Shown piece after piece: positions 1-8,577 of a stretch of 64,000 bases of DNA. How positions within the stretch are numbered: the first letter of the stretch is position 1; each line of letters starts with the position of its first letter. Source of the DNA: Ardenticatenaceae bacterium (lineage in GTDB: Bacteria; Chloroflexota; Anaerolineae; Promineifilales; Promineifilaceae); the NCBI GenBank assembly GCA_020634435.1, contig JACKBS010000008.1, positions 124,001 to 188,000 of the forward strand, given 5' to 3'. Under the pieces are notes generated by a model. The model did no database searches, was not told where the DNA came from, and worked only from the letters and a program-made list of their open reading frames with translations. The position numbers and the translations under genes were made by a program.

Positions 1-123
1 TTTGAGCACATCGGGAATGTGTTCATACCCGGCCTTGTGCCCGACTGAGCGAGGTAGCCCTTGGTTGGTGGCCCAACGGCCGTTGCCATCCATGATGAAG
101 GCAATATGCTTGGGGGTAATCAT
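1..123 (-). CDS. uppS: Isoprenyl (undecaprenyl) diphosphate synthase, N-terminal part only
   Basis: The window edge cuts this gene; only the first 41 codons are visible. Reading from the ATG at 121-123, the protein begins MITPKHIAFIMDGNGRWA, which is the strongly conserved substrate-binding signature of cis-prenyltransferases (Asp in MDGNGRWA binds the diphosphate/Mg2+). The enzyme condenses isopentenyl diphosphate units into undecaprenyl diphosphate, the carrier lipid for peptidoglycan and surface glycans, in the cytosol at the membrane. The start codon overlaps the stop of the upstream gene (ATGA), suggesting translational coupling with the 237-residue protein before it. The conserved Asn-Gly-Arg is itself encoded by an ACGGCCGT palindrome. 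Identification is secure despite truncation. Confidence 0.93.
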   Translation of the reverse strand, partial: MITPKHIAFIMDGNGRWATNQGLPRSVGHKAGYEHIPDVLK

Positions 124-833
124 GAAACGGCCGTATCGGTATTAGCCTGAGCCATCTCGGTACGTAATTCCGGGGCGTACAAATCAATTAGTTGATGAAA
201 TTGTTGGAGAAGGTTGCCAAGATACTCTCGGTTTACTTGTTCCGGGGCCGCCTCTGGCGAGACATTCATCAGCATGTTGACAAGGCCATAGATCAGGGCA
301 AATCCACCGGCTGGCGTCTCTTCAATGGTCAGACGCTCTTCGTTAAATTTCACAATTTCTATGATGATTTTCCAGGCGTTGTTCATGGTGTCGTAGTAGA
401 CATTGCGATTCAGCTTATCCCAGGCATGCGGATTTTCGGTGGCGATGGCGTAGGCCTTGCGGAAATCAAGCGAATACATGGCAATGAGGCGGCGCAGCCA
501 GCCCCAGAACGGTTCGGTGCAGCGGGCTTTAATGGGCTCAAAGACGGCCGGATCAGTACCTGTTCTGAGCGTATCCAGCAGAAAAAAAACGTGGTCTGGA
601 TCTAAAAAGAGTTCCAAACCGCTGATGATTTTGTAGAAGGTGTCGATGGTAACGGCCGTATGCAAATGTTCCCGAATAATCATTTCAATATCGGTAGCCA
701 ACGTTGTGCTTTTGCTTAAAGCGGACTGCAATGCGTCTAACGCTTGTACCTGCTCTGGCAACAGCTCGGGCCAATTTTGTGTATTGCTCGATTCAGACTG
801 TACGGGTGCTGCCTCGTTTGGACTCATGAACAT
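120..833 (-). CDS. Hypothetical protein upstream of uppS
   Basis: A 237-residue soluble, mostly helical, acidic protein that I do not recognise. No signal peptide or membrane segment is visible. The N-terminal 25 residues are Ser/Asn/Glu-rich and probably disordered. The start MFMSPNEAAP has a reasonable upstream site (AGGAGAAATGTTC), and the second Met (codon 3) is equally possible. It overlaps uppS by 4 bases, so it is likely cotranscribed and translationally coupled with it, but that alone says little about function. The C-terminus ends TDTAVS, where TAV is encoded by ACGGCCGT; the 16-mer GATACGGCCGTTTCAT at this end is identical to that at the end of the slipin gene near 16.5 kb. Confidence 0.75.
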   Translation of the reverse strand: MFMSPNEAAPVQSESSNTQNWPELLPEQVQALDALQSALSKSTTLATDIEMIIREHLHTAVTIDTFYKIISGLELFLDPDHVFFLLDTLRTGTDPAVFEPIKARCTEPFWGWLRRLIAMYSLDFRKAYAIATENPHAWDKLNRNVYYDTMNNAWKIIIEIVKFNEERLTIEETPAGGFALIYGLVNMLMNVSPEAAPEQVNREYLGNLLQQFHQLIDLYAPELRTEMAQANTDTAVS

Positions 834-842
834 TTCTCCTGC

Positions 843-1718
843 CTAGTTCGGTTTTGTAAAATTGTGGTCTCCCCAGTCGTTCTTTTTGCCTGGAGGTGGG
901 GCAAAGCGTTGCGATTGAGCATAAGCATCTGATTTTTCGACTACTCGTATCCGCTCATCCTGCATTCTTTGATGTTTTTCATTGATGTCATCCAAAAGCT
1001 CTTTAATTTTGCGGCGCATGCTGCTCAATAAATCATCAATATTTTCAAGTAATCCGTCGAGTTCACCTAGCGCGTCTAAGTTCTTCCGCAATTGGACAAT
1101 GTCTTGCTGTAATCTGTCTAAACTCAAGGGGGCTTCATCGTTGCTCAAATTGCTCTTGAACGTTTGTGCCTGGGTTGTAACAGATGCTAAATTTTCTCGT
1201 GAATTGCTACGTGGATCCCACGATGCTCTACTTACAGAATGGATACCTAAATCTGATTTTCTTAGGGAAGGTGGTTTAGTGAAATCTGCCTGACTAATTG
1301 GTTTTTGCGATTGAATTTGCGCCGCTTCTCTATTGGCTTGCTCTCTGAGCATGGTAAACATGGCGATGGATTTGCTCAGAAGATCGACATCTTCAGAGGA
1401 GGGAGAGGGTGTGCTGTACATTGTTTGCAGCTGAAAGGAGTGTGGCTCGTTGTTGGCGGCATCCAGCAGCGGCTGGAAATTCCCTCTTGGTTTCTTTTCG
1501 TGGCAGCGCTGCACAAATTCAATGATCTGCTGGCGGCGTAATATAATCTCAATCAACTCAACAACGCGACGGTCAAAACTGCTCCCTTCAAATTTATCCA
1601 AATCAAGACCAAAATCGAAGGCTAAACCATGTAAGTCGTCTGGAGAAAAGCAGTCACTTATCCTGTCTCGCAGTTCTGCCATCCGATTGGGTATAGACGT
1701 GCGTTGTTCTGCATTCAT
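843..1718 (-). CDS. Protein with N-terminal effector-associated (death-like) domain and coiled coil
   Basis: 291 residues. Residues about 12-95 have the pattern of the small helical effector-associated domains (EADs): LRDRISDCFSPDDLHGLAFD, then a short LDLDKFEG turn, a helix VELIEIILRRQ, and RCHEKKPRGNF. EADs are adaptor modules of bacterial conflict and NTPase/protease signalling networks (work of Aravind and colleagues) and usually sit at one end of an effector or sensor. Here the rest is a Ser/Gln-rich linker (about 110-200) and a charged coiled coil (about 200-258), with no enzyme domain. It could therefore be an adaptor that recruits an EAD-containing effector encoded elsewhere. It lies 10 bases upstream of the 237-residue protein. 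The EAD call is by pattern only; the fold is not proven. Confidence 0.68.
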   Translation of the reverse strand: MNAEQRTSIPNRMAELRDRISDCFSPDDLHGLAFDFGLDLDKFEGSSFDRRVVELIEIILRRQQIIEFVQRCHEKKPRGNFQPLLDAANNEPHSFQLQTMYSTPSPSSEDVDLLSKSIAMFTMLREQANREAAQIQSQKPISQADFTKPPSLRKSDLGIHSVSRASWDPRSNSRENLASVTTQAQTFKSNLSNDEAPLSLDRLQQDIVQLRKNLDALGELDGLLENIDDLLSSMRRKIKELLDDINEKHQRMQDERIRVVEKSDAYAQSQRFAPPPGKKNDWGDHNFTKPN

Positions 1719-1809
1719 TGGAAATCTCGTATTTTGTTGATTGAGGGTGTTTTGCGCAGCAGTGTTGTTGAACGATATTGCGTGCTATTTTAGCATAAAA
1801 TTTGTTTGG

Positions 1810-2706
1810 CTAGCTGGTTACGGCCGTTCTCGCCATAAAGTCCAAAATATGCCCGGCAATCTCCTCGCCCTTGTCTTCCTGCAAAAAGTGCCCCGCGCCC
1901 TCGATAGTAATTTCTGGCTGGTCTTTCGTCCCTGGAATGCCGCGCCGAAAGATGGCATCGCCACCGCGCGTGATGGGGTCGCCGTCGCTAAACATGACCA
2001 GCGCCGGTTTGGTCCAGCGGGTAAGCTGGCGCTGAGCGCGGCTCATTTCTGCCGCACCGGGGTCTTCTGGTTTGAGGGGAATGAGCAGGGGGAAAACGGC
2101 CGCTCCCGCCTTGTACCGCTCATCGGGGAAGGGGGCTTCGTATGCCTTCACCACTTCTCTGGGCAGCTGAGTCACCGTACCGTTTTGGATGATGCGCCCG
2201 ACGGGCAGCTTGTTGCCAAACCGCTCGGCAGCGGCACGCCACTGCATAAACGCTTCTGGCATGGGGAACATGCCCGTGGGCAGACCCGTGTTCATGATCA
2301 CCAGCCGGGCAAAGCGCTCTGGTAGCTGGGTGGCGATGGTGAGGCCGAGCAAGCCGCCCCAGTCCTGGACAACGGCCGTAATTCCCCACAAATCCAGCGC
2401 CTCGATGAACCCCACCAGCACATCCCGATGCAGCTTAAAGCAGTAGTCAGCGGGATCGATGAGCTTGTCGGAACGGCCGAATCCCACCAAATCTGGGGCA
2501 ATAACGCGGTGCTTGGCTGCCAGCGGCGGAATCATTTTGCGGTACAGGTAGGACCAGCTTGGTTCGCCGTGCAGGCAGAGCACAACTTCGCCCGCGCCCT
2601 CATCCACATAGTGCAGCCGCAGATCGTTCACTTCCACGTAATTTGGCGCAAAAGGATAGTCGGGCAGATTTTCAAAACATTCATCAGGGGTGCGGATGGT
2701 TTCCAT
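1810..2706 (-). CDS. Haloalkane dehalogenase-like alpha/beta hydrolase
   Basis: 298 residues, the usual length for haloalkane dehalogenases, which hydrolyse carbon-halogen bonds to alcohols in the cytosol. Visible signatures are the oxyanion/halide region HGEPSW (46-51), the nucleophile elbow VVQDWGG with Asp115 followed by the halide-stabilising Trp116, an acid in FSDGDP (Asp241 or Asp243), and the catalytic His273 in GAGHFLQED. The Asp nucleophile plus adjacent Trp separates it from ordinary esterases (Ser) and is also shared with fluoroacetate dehalogenases. The N-terminal METIRTPDECFENLPDYPF resembles the DmmA/DhmA branch. The natural substrate cannot be read from sequence. Single-gene unit facing the same way as the asparaginase gene upstream; the C-terminus TAVTS is encoded by the ACGGCCGT word. 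Confidence 0.88.
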   Translation of the reverse strand: METIRTPDECFENLPDYPFAPNYVEVNDLRLHYVDEGAGEVVLCLHGEPSWSYLYRKMIPPLAAKHRVIAPDLVGFGRSDKLIDPADYCFKLHRDVLVGFIEALDLWGITAVVQDWGGLLGLTIATQLPERFARLVIMNTGLPTGMFPMPEAFMQWRAAAERFGNKLPVGRIIQNGTVTQLPREVVKAYEAPFPDERYKAGAAVFPLLIPLKPEDPGAAEMSRAQRQLTRWTKPALVMFSDGDPITRGGDAIFRRGIPGTKDQPEITIEGAGHFLQEDKGEEIAGHILDFMARTAVTS

Positions 2707-2802
2707 GGATTCCTCTCTCTTTGGGCAACAACGAATTTGAGTAAAGAACGAATTTTTTTGGCTGTTCCCATTCGTTAATTACTTTCATTCGTTGTTGTCT
2801 TC

Positions 2803-3741
2803 TCAGCCCCAGCGGGGTGGGATGGGGACGACAATGCGCGGCAGTTCTTCACATTCGGCCATGTCGGGGGTTTGGTAGATGTAGGTACGGCCGTTGTCCG
2901 AGCTGTACCCCGCGTGATTGCCGTCCTTGTCGATGGCGATGAGGTTCATCACGCTGATGAAACGGCCGCCCAGGTCGCATAAATCGGTCATGGCTCGCTC
3001 GCTGGCTTCCGCCAGGCTGAGGCCCATCTTCAGGTAAAACACCAGGCTGTGCGCCGTGCTGGCGCGGATAGCCATCTCGCCCATGCCGGTGCAGGCCGCC
3101 GCACCATACCGGTTATCAGCATAATTGCCCGCACCGATGATCGGCGAATCGCCCAGCCGCCCCGGATATTTCCAGGCCCAGCCGCTGGTGCTGACGCCGG
3201 TACAAATGTTGCCATCCCTGTCTTGGGCGATGAAGTTGACCGTGCCTTTGGCTCGCTCGGGATCGGTGGCCAGCTCTACCCAGTGGGCGAGGTCGGTGCG
3301 GCTGGCAATTTGGGCAATGTCGGCATCGTTCATGTCTGGGCGCAGGCGATCGGCCCAGGTGGTGCGGGTTTCCGGCAGCAGCATCTCCGGCTGGGGTGGG
3401 TTGCCCATTTCGGCAGCAAAGCGGCTGGCCCCGTCACCCACCAGCAGCACGTGGGGCAGTTTGTCCATCACCTGCCGCGCTACGGTGATGGCGTGCAGAT
3501 ACCCTTTGAGTGCGCCAACGGCACCGCTTTCCAAGGTACGGCCGTTCATGATGCTGGCGTCCAATTCAACCTCGCCTAAAATGTTGGGGTAGCCGTTGTA
3601 GCCAACGGTGTGGTCTTCGGGATTGGCTTCTACCAGGCGGATACCGGCTTCAACGGCGTCTACGGCCGTTCCTCCCTGGCGTAAAATTTGGGCGGCGGCT
3701 TCGATGCCGATACGGCCGTTGCTGCTGGCAACAACTATCAT
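2803..3741 (-). CDS. N4-(beta-N-acetylglucosaminyl)-L-asparaginase / isoaspartyl peptidase family Ntn hydrolase
   Basis: 312 residues. An N-terminal nucleophile hydrolase made as a precursor that cleaves itself before a Thr. The likely cleavage site is Gly166-Thr167 in RAKGTVNF; downstream, TSGWAWKYPGRLGDSP (about 185-200) and GAGNYAD are the glycosylasparaginase signature, the Arg and Asp binding the asparagine substrate. The family removes N-acetylglucosamine-linked or isoaspartyl asparagine. Typical glycosylasparaginases have Asp before the Thr; here it is Gly, as in plant-type/isoaspartyl enzymes, so the substrate is uncertain. No signal peptide, so cytosolic. The start has a good ribosome-binding site (AGGAG about 10 bases before ATG). 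Expression is probably from the promoter at 3778-3806. Confidence 0.88.
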   Translation of the reverse strand: MIVVASSNGRIGIEAAAQILRQGGTAVDAVEAGIRLVEANPEDHTVGYNGYPNILGEVELDASIMNGRTLESGAVGALKGYLHAITVARQVMDKLPHVLLVGDGASRFAAEMGNPPQPEMLLPETRTTWADRLRPDMNDADIAQIASRTDLAHWVELATDPERAKGTVNFIAQDRDGNICTGVSTSGWAWKYPGRLGDSPIIGAGNYADNRYGAAACTGMGEMAIRASTAHSLVFYLKMGLSLAEASERAMTDLCDLGGRFISVMNLIAIDKDGNHAGYSSDNGRTYIYQTPDMAECEELPRIVVPIPPRWG

Positions 3742-3777
3742 GGTTCAGTGCTCCTGTTCAGTGTGAAATTTGGTGGA

Positions 3778-3806
3778 ACGATACCGCCGGACGGCCGTTT
3801 TGCCAA
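3778..3806 (-). promoter_or_regulatory. Predicted promoter of the asparaginase gene (copy A of duplicated cassette)
   Basis: On the minus strand: -35 TTGGCA (3801-3806), 17-base spacer containing ACGGCCGT, -10 TATCGT (3778-3783). The same 36-base layout, nearly base for base, occurs at 4886-4921 upstream of the serine hydrolase. The start codon at 3741 lies about 30 bases after the expected start of transcription. Confidence 0.5.
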
Positions 3807-3813
3807 TGCAAAC

Positions 3814-4857
3814 TTAGCGGTTCAACCAATCCAGTGCGGGCCAAGCGGTGAAGCCAAAGGTGGTTTCCAGGATGGGTTGCCAGAGGGCTCCCCCGTTCTG
3901 GCTGTTAGTGAAGACGACAACGGCCGTTCCTGATGCAACTTGCCCGACGGTGCACGCTTTGAAGGTGCCGTTGTCACCCCAATGCCAGAAGAAATCCCCG
4001 TCTTGCCCCGTTTGCAGCCCAAAGCCTAACCCCCAGCCAACGTGTGGGTTCGTGGGCGCATCCAGATTTGGCCAATCATCAGCGTAGGAGGAGTTGTCGT
4101 TGACCTGAATTTGTGGGCTGAGCATGAGGTTGGTGAGCCGAGACGGCCGTAACGCAGCCACCAAAAATTGGGCAAAAGCCGCCGCCGAGCAGTGCAGGCT
4201 GTAAGCCGCACCCATTTCTGCTATTTCCCAAAAATCGACTGGCTGGCCTGTTTTGTCGTGGCCCAAGGCGATCTGTTCGTTCGTTTTCAAGCCGGTGAAG
4301 CTGGCGTCAGTCATTCCCAGCGGCGTGAGCAAAGTGGCGCGAATCCAGTCGTGCGCCGGTTGACCGACAATGTGTTCGACCACGCGCTGTAAAAATTGGT
4401 ACCCTTCACCCGAGTAAGAGAAGCGAGCGCCTGGCGTAAAGCTGGTTTTCAGGTTCTCGTCCTTTTCGGCCCAGTTGGGAAACCCAGGCGTGTGGCTTAG
4501 CGTATGCCGGGCGGTAATTTGCTGCACACGGTCATCGTTGATGATGTGATCAAAGAGCAGCTCGCTGCTTTGTTGCTCTGGTGAGAGATAAGTGACGAGC
4601 GGCTTGTCCAAATCGAGCTGGCCGGCCAACACCAGCTGCAACGCGGCGTAGGCAAATACGGGCTTGCTTAAAGAGGCCGCCTGGAACCAGGTTTCGGCCG
4701 TCACGGGCTGCTGGGTGGTGGCGTTGGTCACACCCCACTGCGCCTGCCAGATGTCGTCGTTTTGCACCACAGCTACCGAGACGCCGGGGATAACGGCCGT
4801 TGCCATCACCGCCGGTATGACTGCCTCAAGTTTCTCCGCAATTGAACCAATTGACAT
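3814..4857 (-). CDS. Serine hydrolase of the class C beta-lactamase / DD-peptidase family
   Basis: 347 residues, PF00144-type fold. The SxxK nucleophile motif is Ser62-Leu-Ser-Lys65 in QAASLSKPVFAY. The second motif is Tyr148-Ser-Gly150 (YSG, where YxN is usual), and the third is His292-Trp-Gly294 in WHWGDNG, an HxG variant of KTG common in esterase-like members. No signal peptide or membrane segment is evident, so this is more likely a cytosolic esterase/peptidase-like hydrolase than a secreted beta-lactamase; the substrate is unknown. The gene is bracketed by the two copies of the promoter cassette, one upstream of itself and one beyond its stop driving the next gene. Confidence 0.85.
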   Translation of the reverse strand: MSIGSIAEKLEAVIPAVMATAVIPGVSVAVVQNDDIWQAQWGVTNATTQQPVTAETWFQAASLSKPVFAYAALQLVLAGQLDLDKPLVTYLSPEQQSSELLFDHIINDDRVQQITARHTLSHTPGFPNWAEKDENLKTSFTPGARFSYSGEGYQFLQRVVEHIVGQPAHDWIRATLLTPLGMTDASFTGLKTNEQIALGHDKTGQPVDFWEIAEMGAAYSLHCSAAAFAQFLVAALRPSRLTNLMLSPQIQVNDNSSYADDWPNLDAPTNPHVGWGLGFGLQTGQDGDFFWHWGDNGTFKACTVGQVASGTAVVVFTNSQNGGALWQPILETTFGFTAWPALDWLNR

Positions 4858-4889
4858 AATCTATCACCTCTTCCGCCTGATTTAAGGGA

Positions 4890-4918
4890 ACGATACCGGG
4901 AGACGGCCGTTTTGCCAA
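4890..4918 (-). promoter_or_regulatory. Predicted promoter of the serine hydrolase gene (copy B of duplicated cassette)
   Basis: Minus strand: -35 TTGGCA (4913-4918), 17-base spacer with ACGGCCGT, -10 TATCGT (4890-4895), then a leader of about 30 bases with AGGTG before the ATG at 4857. Identical hexamers and spacing to copy A. Confidence 0.5.
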
Positions 4919-4982
4919 CGCTTTGCTGGGGTAAACAGTTCGTGAAAATTCGCGACCTGTTCTTAACACAACGTCCTTCCCA

Positions 4983-5010
4983 TTGTTTGCCCCTGAAAAT
5001 TGATTAAAAT
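4983..5010 (+). promoter_or_regulatory. Possible promoter for the ammonium transporter-kinase gene
   Basis: TTGTTT (4983-4988), 16-base spacer, TAAAAT (5005-5010), about 18 bases before the ATG at 5029. This would leave a leader of roughly ten bases. Weak call based on two hexamers only. Confidence 0.35.
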
Positions 5011-5028
5011 CATGGCAGGACGACTTCC

Positions 5029-7440
5029 ATGGAAAAAACATCACTCGACATTTTATGGGTATTGCTCGCTGCCGCGCTCGTCTTCCTCATGCAGGCAGGA
5101 TTTTTGTGCCTGGAAACTGGTCTGACCCGCAGTAAAAACAACATCAACGTGGCCATCAAAAATATGGCCGATTTTGCTGTAACCACCGTGCTGTTTTGGC
5201 TGGTTGGTTTTGCTTTCATGTTTGGCGCAACGGCCAACGGCTGGCTAGGGCTGGACCTGTTTGCCCCGGACCTGGGCACCGATTTGTGGACCGCGACCTT
5301 TTTTATTTTCCAGGTCATGTTTTGCGGCACGGCCATGACGATTGTCTCTGGCGGCATTGCCGAACGGGTGCGTTTTGGCGGCTACATGATTGCCGTGGCG
5401 GTTGTTACCATTCTCATTTACCCGGTTTTTGGCCATTGGGCGTGGCATGGGCTCAACGTGGGTCAGGCGACTGGCTGGCTGGCCAAGCTTGGCTATGTTG
5501 ATTTTGCCGGTTCGTCGGTGGTGCACAGCGTGGGTGGTTGGGTGACATTGGCCATGCTGCTATTGATTGGGCCGCGCTACGGCCGTTTCCCCCAAAATGG
5601 CCCGCCGCAAAAAATCCCTGGGTCTAGTATGCCCCTGGCGGGCCTGGGCGTGATGCTCCTCTTTATTGGCTGGCTTGGTTTTAACGGCGGTAGCACCCTG
5701 GCTTTTAATGATCAGGTTGCCCGTATCATCAGCAATACCCTCATTGCCGGCTCGGCCGGGCTGGCTTGCGGGCTGGGCCTGGGTTGGCTGTTTTACCGTC
5801 GCATCGGCGTGGGTCTGGCGTTTAACGGGGTTTTGGCTGGGGCGGTGGCCATCACCGCTAATGCTCATGTGGTCTCCTCAGCTGCGGCGCTTGTCATCGG
5901 TCTGGTGGGAACCTTGTTTATGGCGGGCACCGATTGGCTGCTGCTGCGCTGGAAGATTGACGATGCGGTTGGCGCCGTGCCGGTGCATTTGGGTGCGGGT
6001 ATTTGGGGTGTGCTGGCCGTAGGCATTTTTGGCCAGCCGGAGCTGCTGCAAACTGGCCTGTCGCGCGGTGCACAGATTGGCGTGCAGGCCCTGGGCCTGG
6101 TCGTTTGTTTTGTGTGGGCATTTGGCCTCACCTATGTACTGCTCTGGATCATCAACCGGTTTTACAAATTACGCGTCTCGCTTGAGTCCGAGCAGATCGG
6201 CCTGAATGTTTCCGAACATGACGCTTCTACCGAACTGCTGAACCTGTTCAACGTGATGGACGCCCAGGCACAGACGGGCGATTTGCAGATGCGCGCACCT
6301 GTCGAGCCGTTCACGGAAGTGGGGCAGATTGCCCAGCGGTATAACCAGGTGATGGCCGGGTTAGAAGAAGCAGTCGCCCAGACCAACATCATCGTGGCGG
6401 CGGCCAGTGATGGCATTATCACTTTTGCGCCAGAAAATTGGGTCATTCAATCCATGAATCCGTCGGCAGCAGCCATTTTTGGCCGGGATGCGGCGCAAAT
6501 GCTCGGGCAATCGTTTCAAACGCTGTTAGATGAAAAGTTCCCGCTGGCGCAGCTAGCGCAGGATGCGCAGTATCATGAGATGGTCGGCAAGCGCGCCGAT
6601 GGAACCACTTTGCCGTTGGAGACGGCCGTTTCCCAAACCCACCTCGCTGAAAAGCCAATCTACGTCGCCCTGGTGCGCGACATTACCGTGCGTAAGCAGG
6701 CCGAAGAAGCGCTAAAGCAGGCGCGTGACCAGGCTTTGGAAGCCAGCCGCTTAAAGAGCGAGTTCCTGGCCATTGTCAGCCACGAACTGCGCACCCCCAT
6801 CAATGCCATCCTGGGCCGTGCCGAAATGATTGAAGAGGGCATCTACGGCGATATATCTGAGAAACAGGGCAAAGCGCTGCGGCAAATTGTGGAAAGCTCC
6901 GAACATCTCACCGGGCTGGTCAACAGCCTGATAGACCAGGCGCAGCTTGAGGCAGGCACAATGAAGCTTTTGGTTGCTCCGTTTAGCCCCAAGTCCCTGG
7001 CCGAAGAGGTGGAATTTTCGCTGGGCGTATTGGCTGCGGCCAAAAACCTGGCGCTCACCGTGCAAATTGAGCCCAGCTTACCTGCCGTGGTGGTGGGTGA
7101 TATGACCCGCGTGACGCAGGTGATGGTTAGCCTGGTGCAAAACGGCATTCGCTACACTGATGAGGGTGGGGTGACCCTTTCACTGGCAGGCAGCGGTTCG
7201 CAGTGGACCTTCCAGGTGACTGACACGGGGCCAGGGATTCCTCAAGAGGCGCAAGCAGTTATTTTTGATACCTTCAAGCAGGTGGAAAATCCCTACACGC
7301 GCGTTCACGGTGGCCTTGGCCTGGGACTTTCCATTGCCCGGCAGCTCGTCACTCGCATGGGCGGCATGCTCACGCTGCAAAGCGCTCCCGGCGCAGGCAG
7401 CACCTTCATCGCTACGCTACCTCAGCAACTCACGCCATAA
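5029..7440 (+). CDS. Ammonium transporter fused to PAS domain and histidine kinase (Amt-HK sensor)
   Basis: 803 residues in one frame. Residues 1-380 form an Amt/MEP/Rh channel with about 11 membrane segments; the twin pore histidines are at His166 (VVHSVGG) and His320 (PVHLGAG). A HAMP-like linker (about 395-450) leads to a PAS domain (about 450-555), then a HisKA dimerisation helix with phosphoacceptor His585 in IVSHELRTP, and a HATPase_c domain ending GLGLGLSIARQL. Amt-kinase fusions are known, for example Amt5 of the anammox bacterium Kuenenia stuttgartiensis, where ammonium binding is proposed to signal to the kinase. No receiver domain and no adjacent response regulator are present; the nearest lone receivers lie at about 38 kb. 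A sensing role is likely; transport is possible but not shown. Confidence 0.93.
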   Translation: MEKTSLDILWVLLAAALVFLMQAGFLCLETGLTRSKNNINVAIKNMADFAVTTVLFWLVGFAFMFGATANGWLGLDLFAPDLGTDLWTATFFIFQVMFCGTAMTIVSGGIAERVRFGGYMIAVAVVTILIYPVFGHWAWHGLNVGQATGWLAKLGYVDFAGSSVVHSVGGWVTLAMLLLIGPRYGRFPQNGPPQKIPGSSMPLAGLGVMLLFIGWLGFNGGSTLAFNDQVARIISNTLIAGSAGLACGLGLGWLFYRRIGVGLAFNGVLAGAVAITANAHVVSSAAALVIGLVGTLFMAGTDWLLLRWKIDDAVGAVPVHLGAGIWGVLAVGIFGQPELLQTGLSRGAQIGVQALGLVVCFVWAFGLTYVLLWIINRFYKLRVSLESEQIGLNVSEHDASTELLNLFNVMDAQAQTGDLQMRAPVEPFTEVGQIAQRYNQVMAGLEEAVAQTNIIVAAASDGIITFAPENWVIQSMNPSAAAIFGRDAAQMLGQSFQTLLDEKFPLAQLAQDAQYHEMVGKRADGTTLPLETAVSQTHLAEKPIYVALVRDITVRKQAEEALKQARDQALEASRLKSEFLAIVSHELRTPINAILGRAEMIEEGIYGDISEKQGKALRQIVESSEHLTGLVNSLIDQAQLEAGTMKLLVAPFSPKSLAEEVEFSLGVLAAAKNLALTVQIEPSLPAVVVGDMTRVTQVMVSLVQNGIRYTDEGGVTLSLAGSGSQWTFQVTDTGPGIPQEAQAVIFDTFKQVENPYTRVHGGLGLGLSIARQLVTRMGGMLTLQSAPGAGSTFIATLPQQLTP

Positions 7441-7560
7441 CAAAACCCATACAACGGCCGTATCGTGCCAGGATAGGTTGAGAATCGGGGGACGGCCGTA
7501 TAATTTCCCGCGCCTTTTCTGCTACCATCGCCCAAAATCAGTGCCTACAAGGAGAATCTC

Positions 7561-8565
7561 ATGAGCAAAACCGCTCTCATTATTGGCGTCACCTCGCAAG
7601 ATGGTTCGTATTTGGCCGACCTGCTGCTGGCAAAAGGGTATCGCGTCGTCGGCACCATTCGCCGCAACACCACCTACGACAAGCCCAATATTCAGCACCT
7701 GATCGGCAAAATTATCATCGAAGCGGCCGATTTGATTGACAGCGAAAGCATTGCCCGGCTGCTGCGCCAGTACCAGCCAGACGAGGTGTACAACATCGCT
7801 GCCCAGTCGGTGCCTGCCGACAGCTGGAGCCATCCTATGTACACGGGCGAAGTGACGGCGCTGGGCGTGGTGCGGGTGATGGAAGCCGTGCGCCATTTTG
7901 CGCCGCACGCCCGCGTTTACCAGGCGACCAGCCGGGAAATTTATGGCAATGTTCGCTCGATTGCGGCTACGGAAGACACGCCGATTGATGCCAACAACCC
8001 GTACGGCATCGCCAAGGCGTTTGCTCACATGATGACCCGCTGTTACCGCGAAAGCTACGGCCTGTTTGCTTGCGGTGGTATTTTGTTTAATCATGAAAGC
8101 CCGCGCCGCAGCCTGCACTTTGTGACCCGCAAAATTACGGCCGCTGTGGCCTGCATCAAAAACAAGGTAACCCATCCGCCGCTGGATGAGTTGGGACGGC
8201 CGTTAGTCACCTCAGACGGCAAGCTGAAGTTGGGTTATCTGGATGCTCGCCGCGATTGGGGCTATGCCAAAGAGTACGTGGAAGCAATGTGGCTGATGTT
8301 ACAAAACGACACGCCGAAGGATTACGTTATCGGCAGCAACAGCTCGTATTCCGTGGCAGATGCTTGCCGCATTGCCTTTGCCCATGCTGGCCTGGATTGG
8401 CAAGAACATGTGGTGAGCGACGAAGCGCTGCTGCGCCCGACGGAAATCACCGTGCTGCAAGGGGATTATTCGCTGGCGGAAAAGGAGTTAGGCTGGCGGC
8501 CGCGTACCTCGTTTGCCGAGCTGATGCAGCTGATGGTGGAGGCTGATTTGGCCCTGTTTCAGTAG
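7561..8565 (+). CDS. gmd: GDP-mannose 4,6-dehydratase
   Basis: 334 residues of an extended short-chain dehydrogenase. It converts GDP-D-mannose to GDP-4-keto-6-deoxymannose, precursor of fucose, rhamnose-type and other deoxyhexoses for surface glycans, in the cytosol with NADP. Features: dinucleotide-binding GVTSQDGSYL (9-18), TIRRNT, AAQSVPADSW, catalytic SREIYG and YGIAK (Tyr-x3-Lys), and NHESPRR, all GMD-specific. SREIYG replaces the usual TSE(L/M)YG, so the Thr/Ser-Glu pair is shifted by an inserted Arg-like position; this is an oddity in the active-site loop. An AGGAG site precedes the ATG by 7 bases. No fucose synthase or glycosyltransferase neighbours are present. Confidence 0.9.
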   Translation: MSKTALIIGVTSQDGSYLADLLLAKGYRVVGTIRRNTTYDKPNIQHLIGKIIIEAADLIDSESIARLLRQYQPDEVYNIAAQSVPADSWSHPMYTGEVTALGVVRVMEAVRHFAPHARVYQATSREIYGNVRSIAATEDTPIDANNPYGIAKAFAHMMTRCYRESYGLFACGGILFNHESPRRSLHFVTRKITAAVACIKNKVTHPPLDELGRPLVTSDGKLKLGYLDARRDWGYAKEYVEAMWLMLQNDTPKDYVIGSNSSYSVADACRIAFAHAGLDWQEHVVSDEALLRPTEITVLQGDYSLAEKELGWRPRTSFAELMQLMVEADLALFQ

Positions 8566-8577
8566 GATGAGAGTCGT

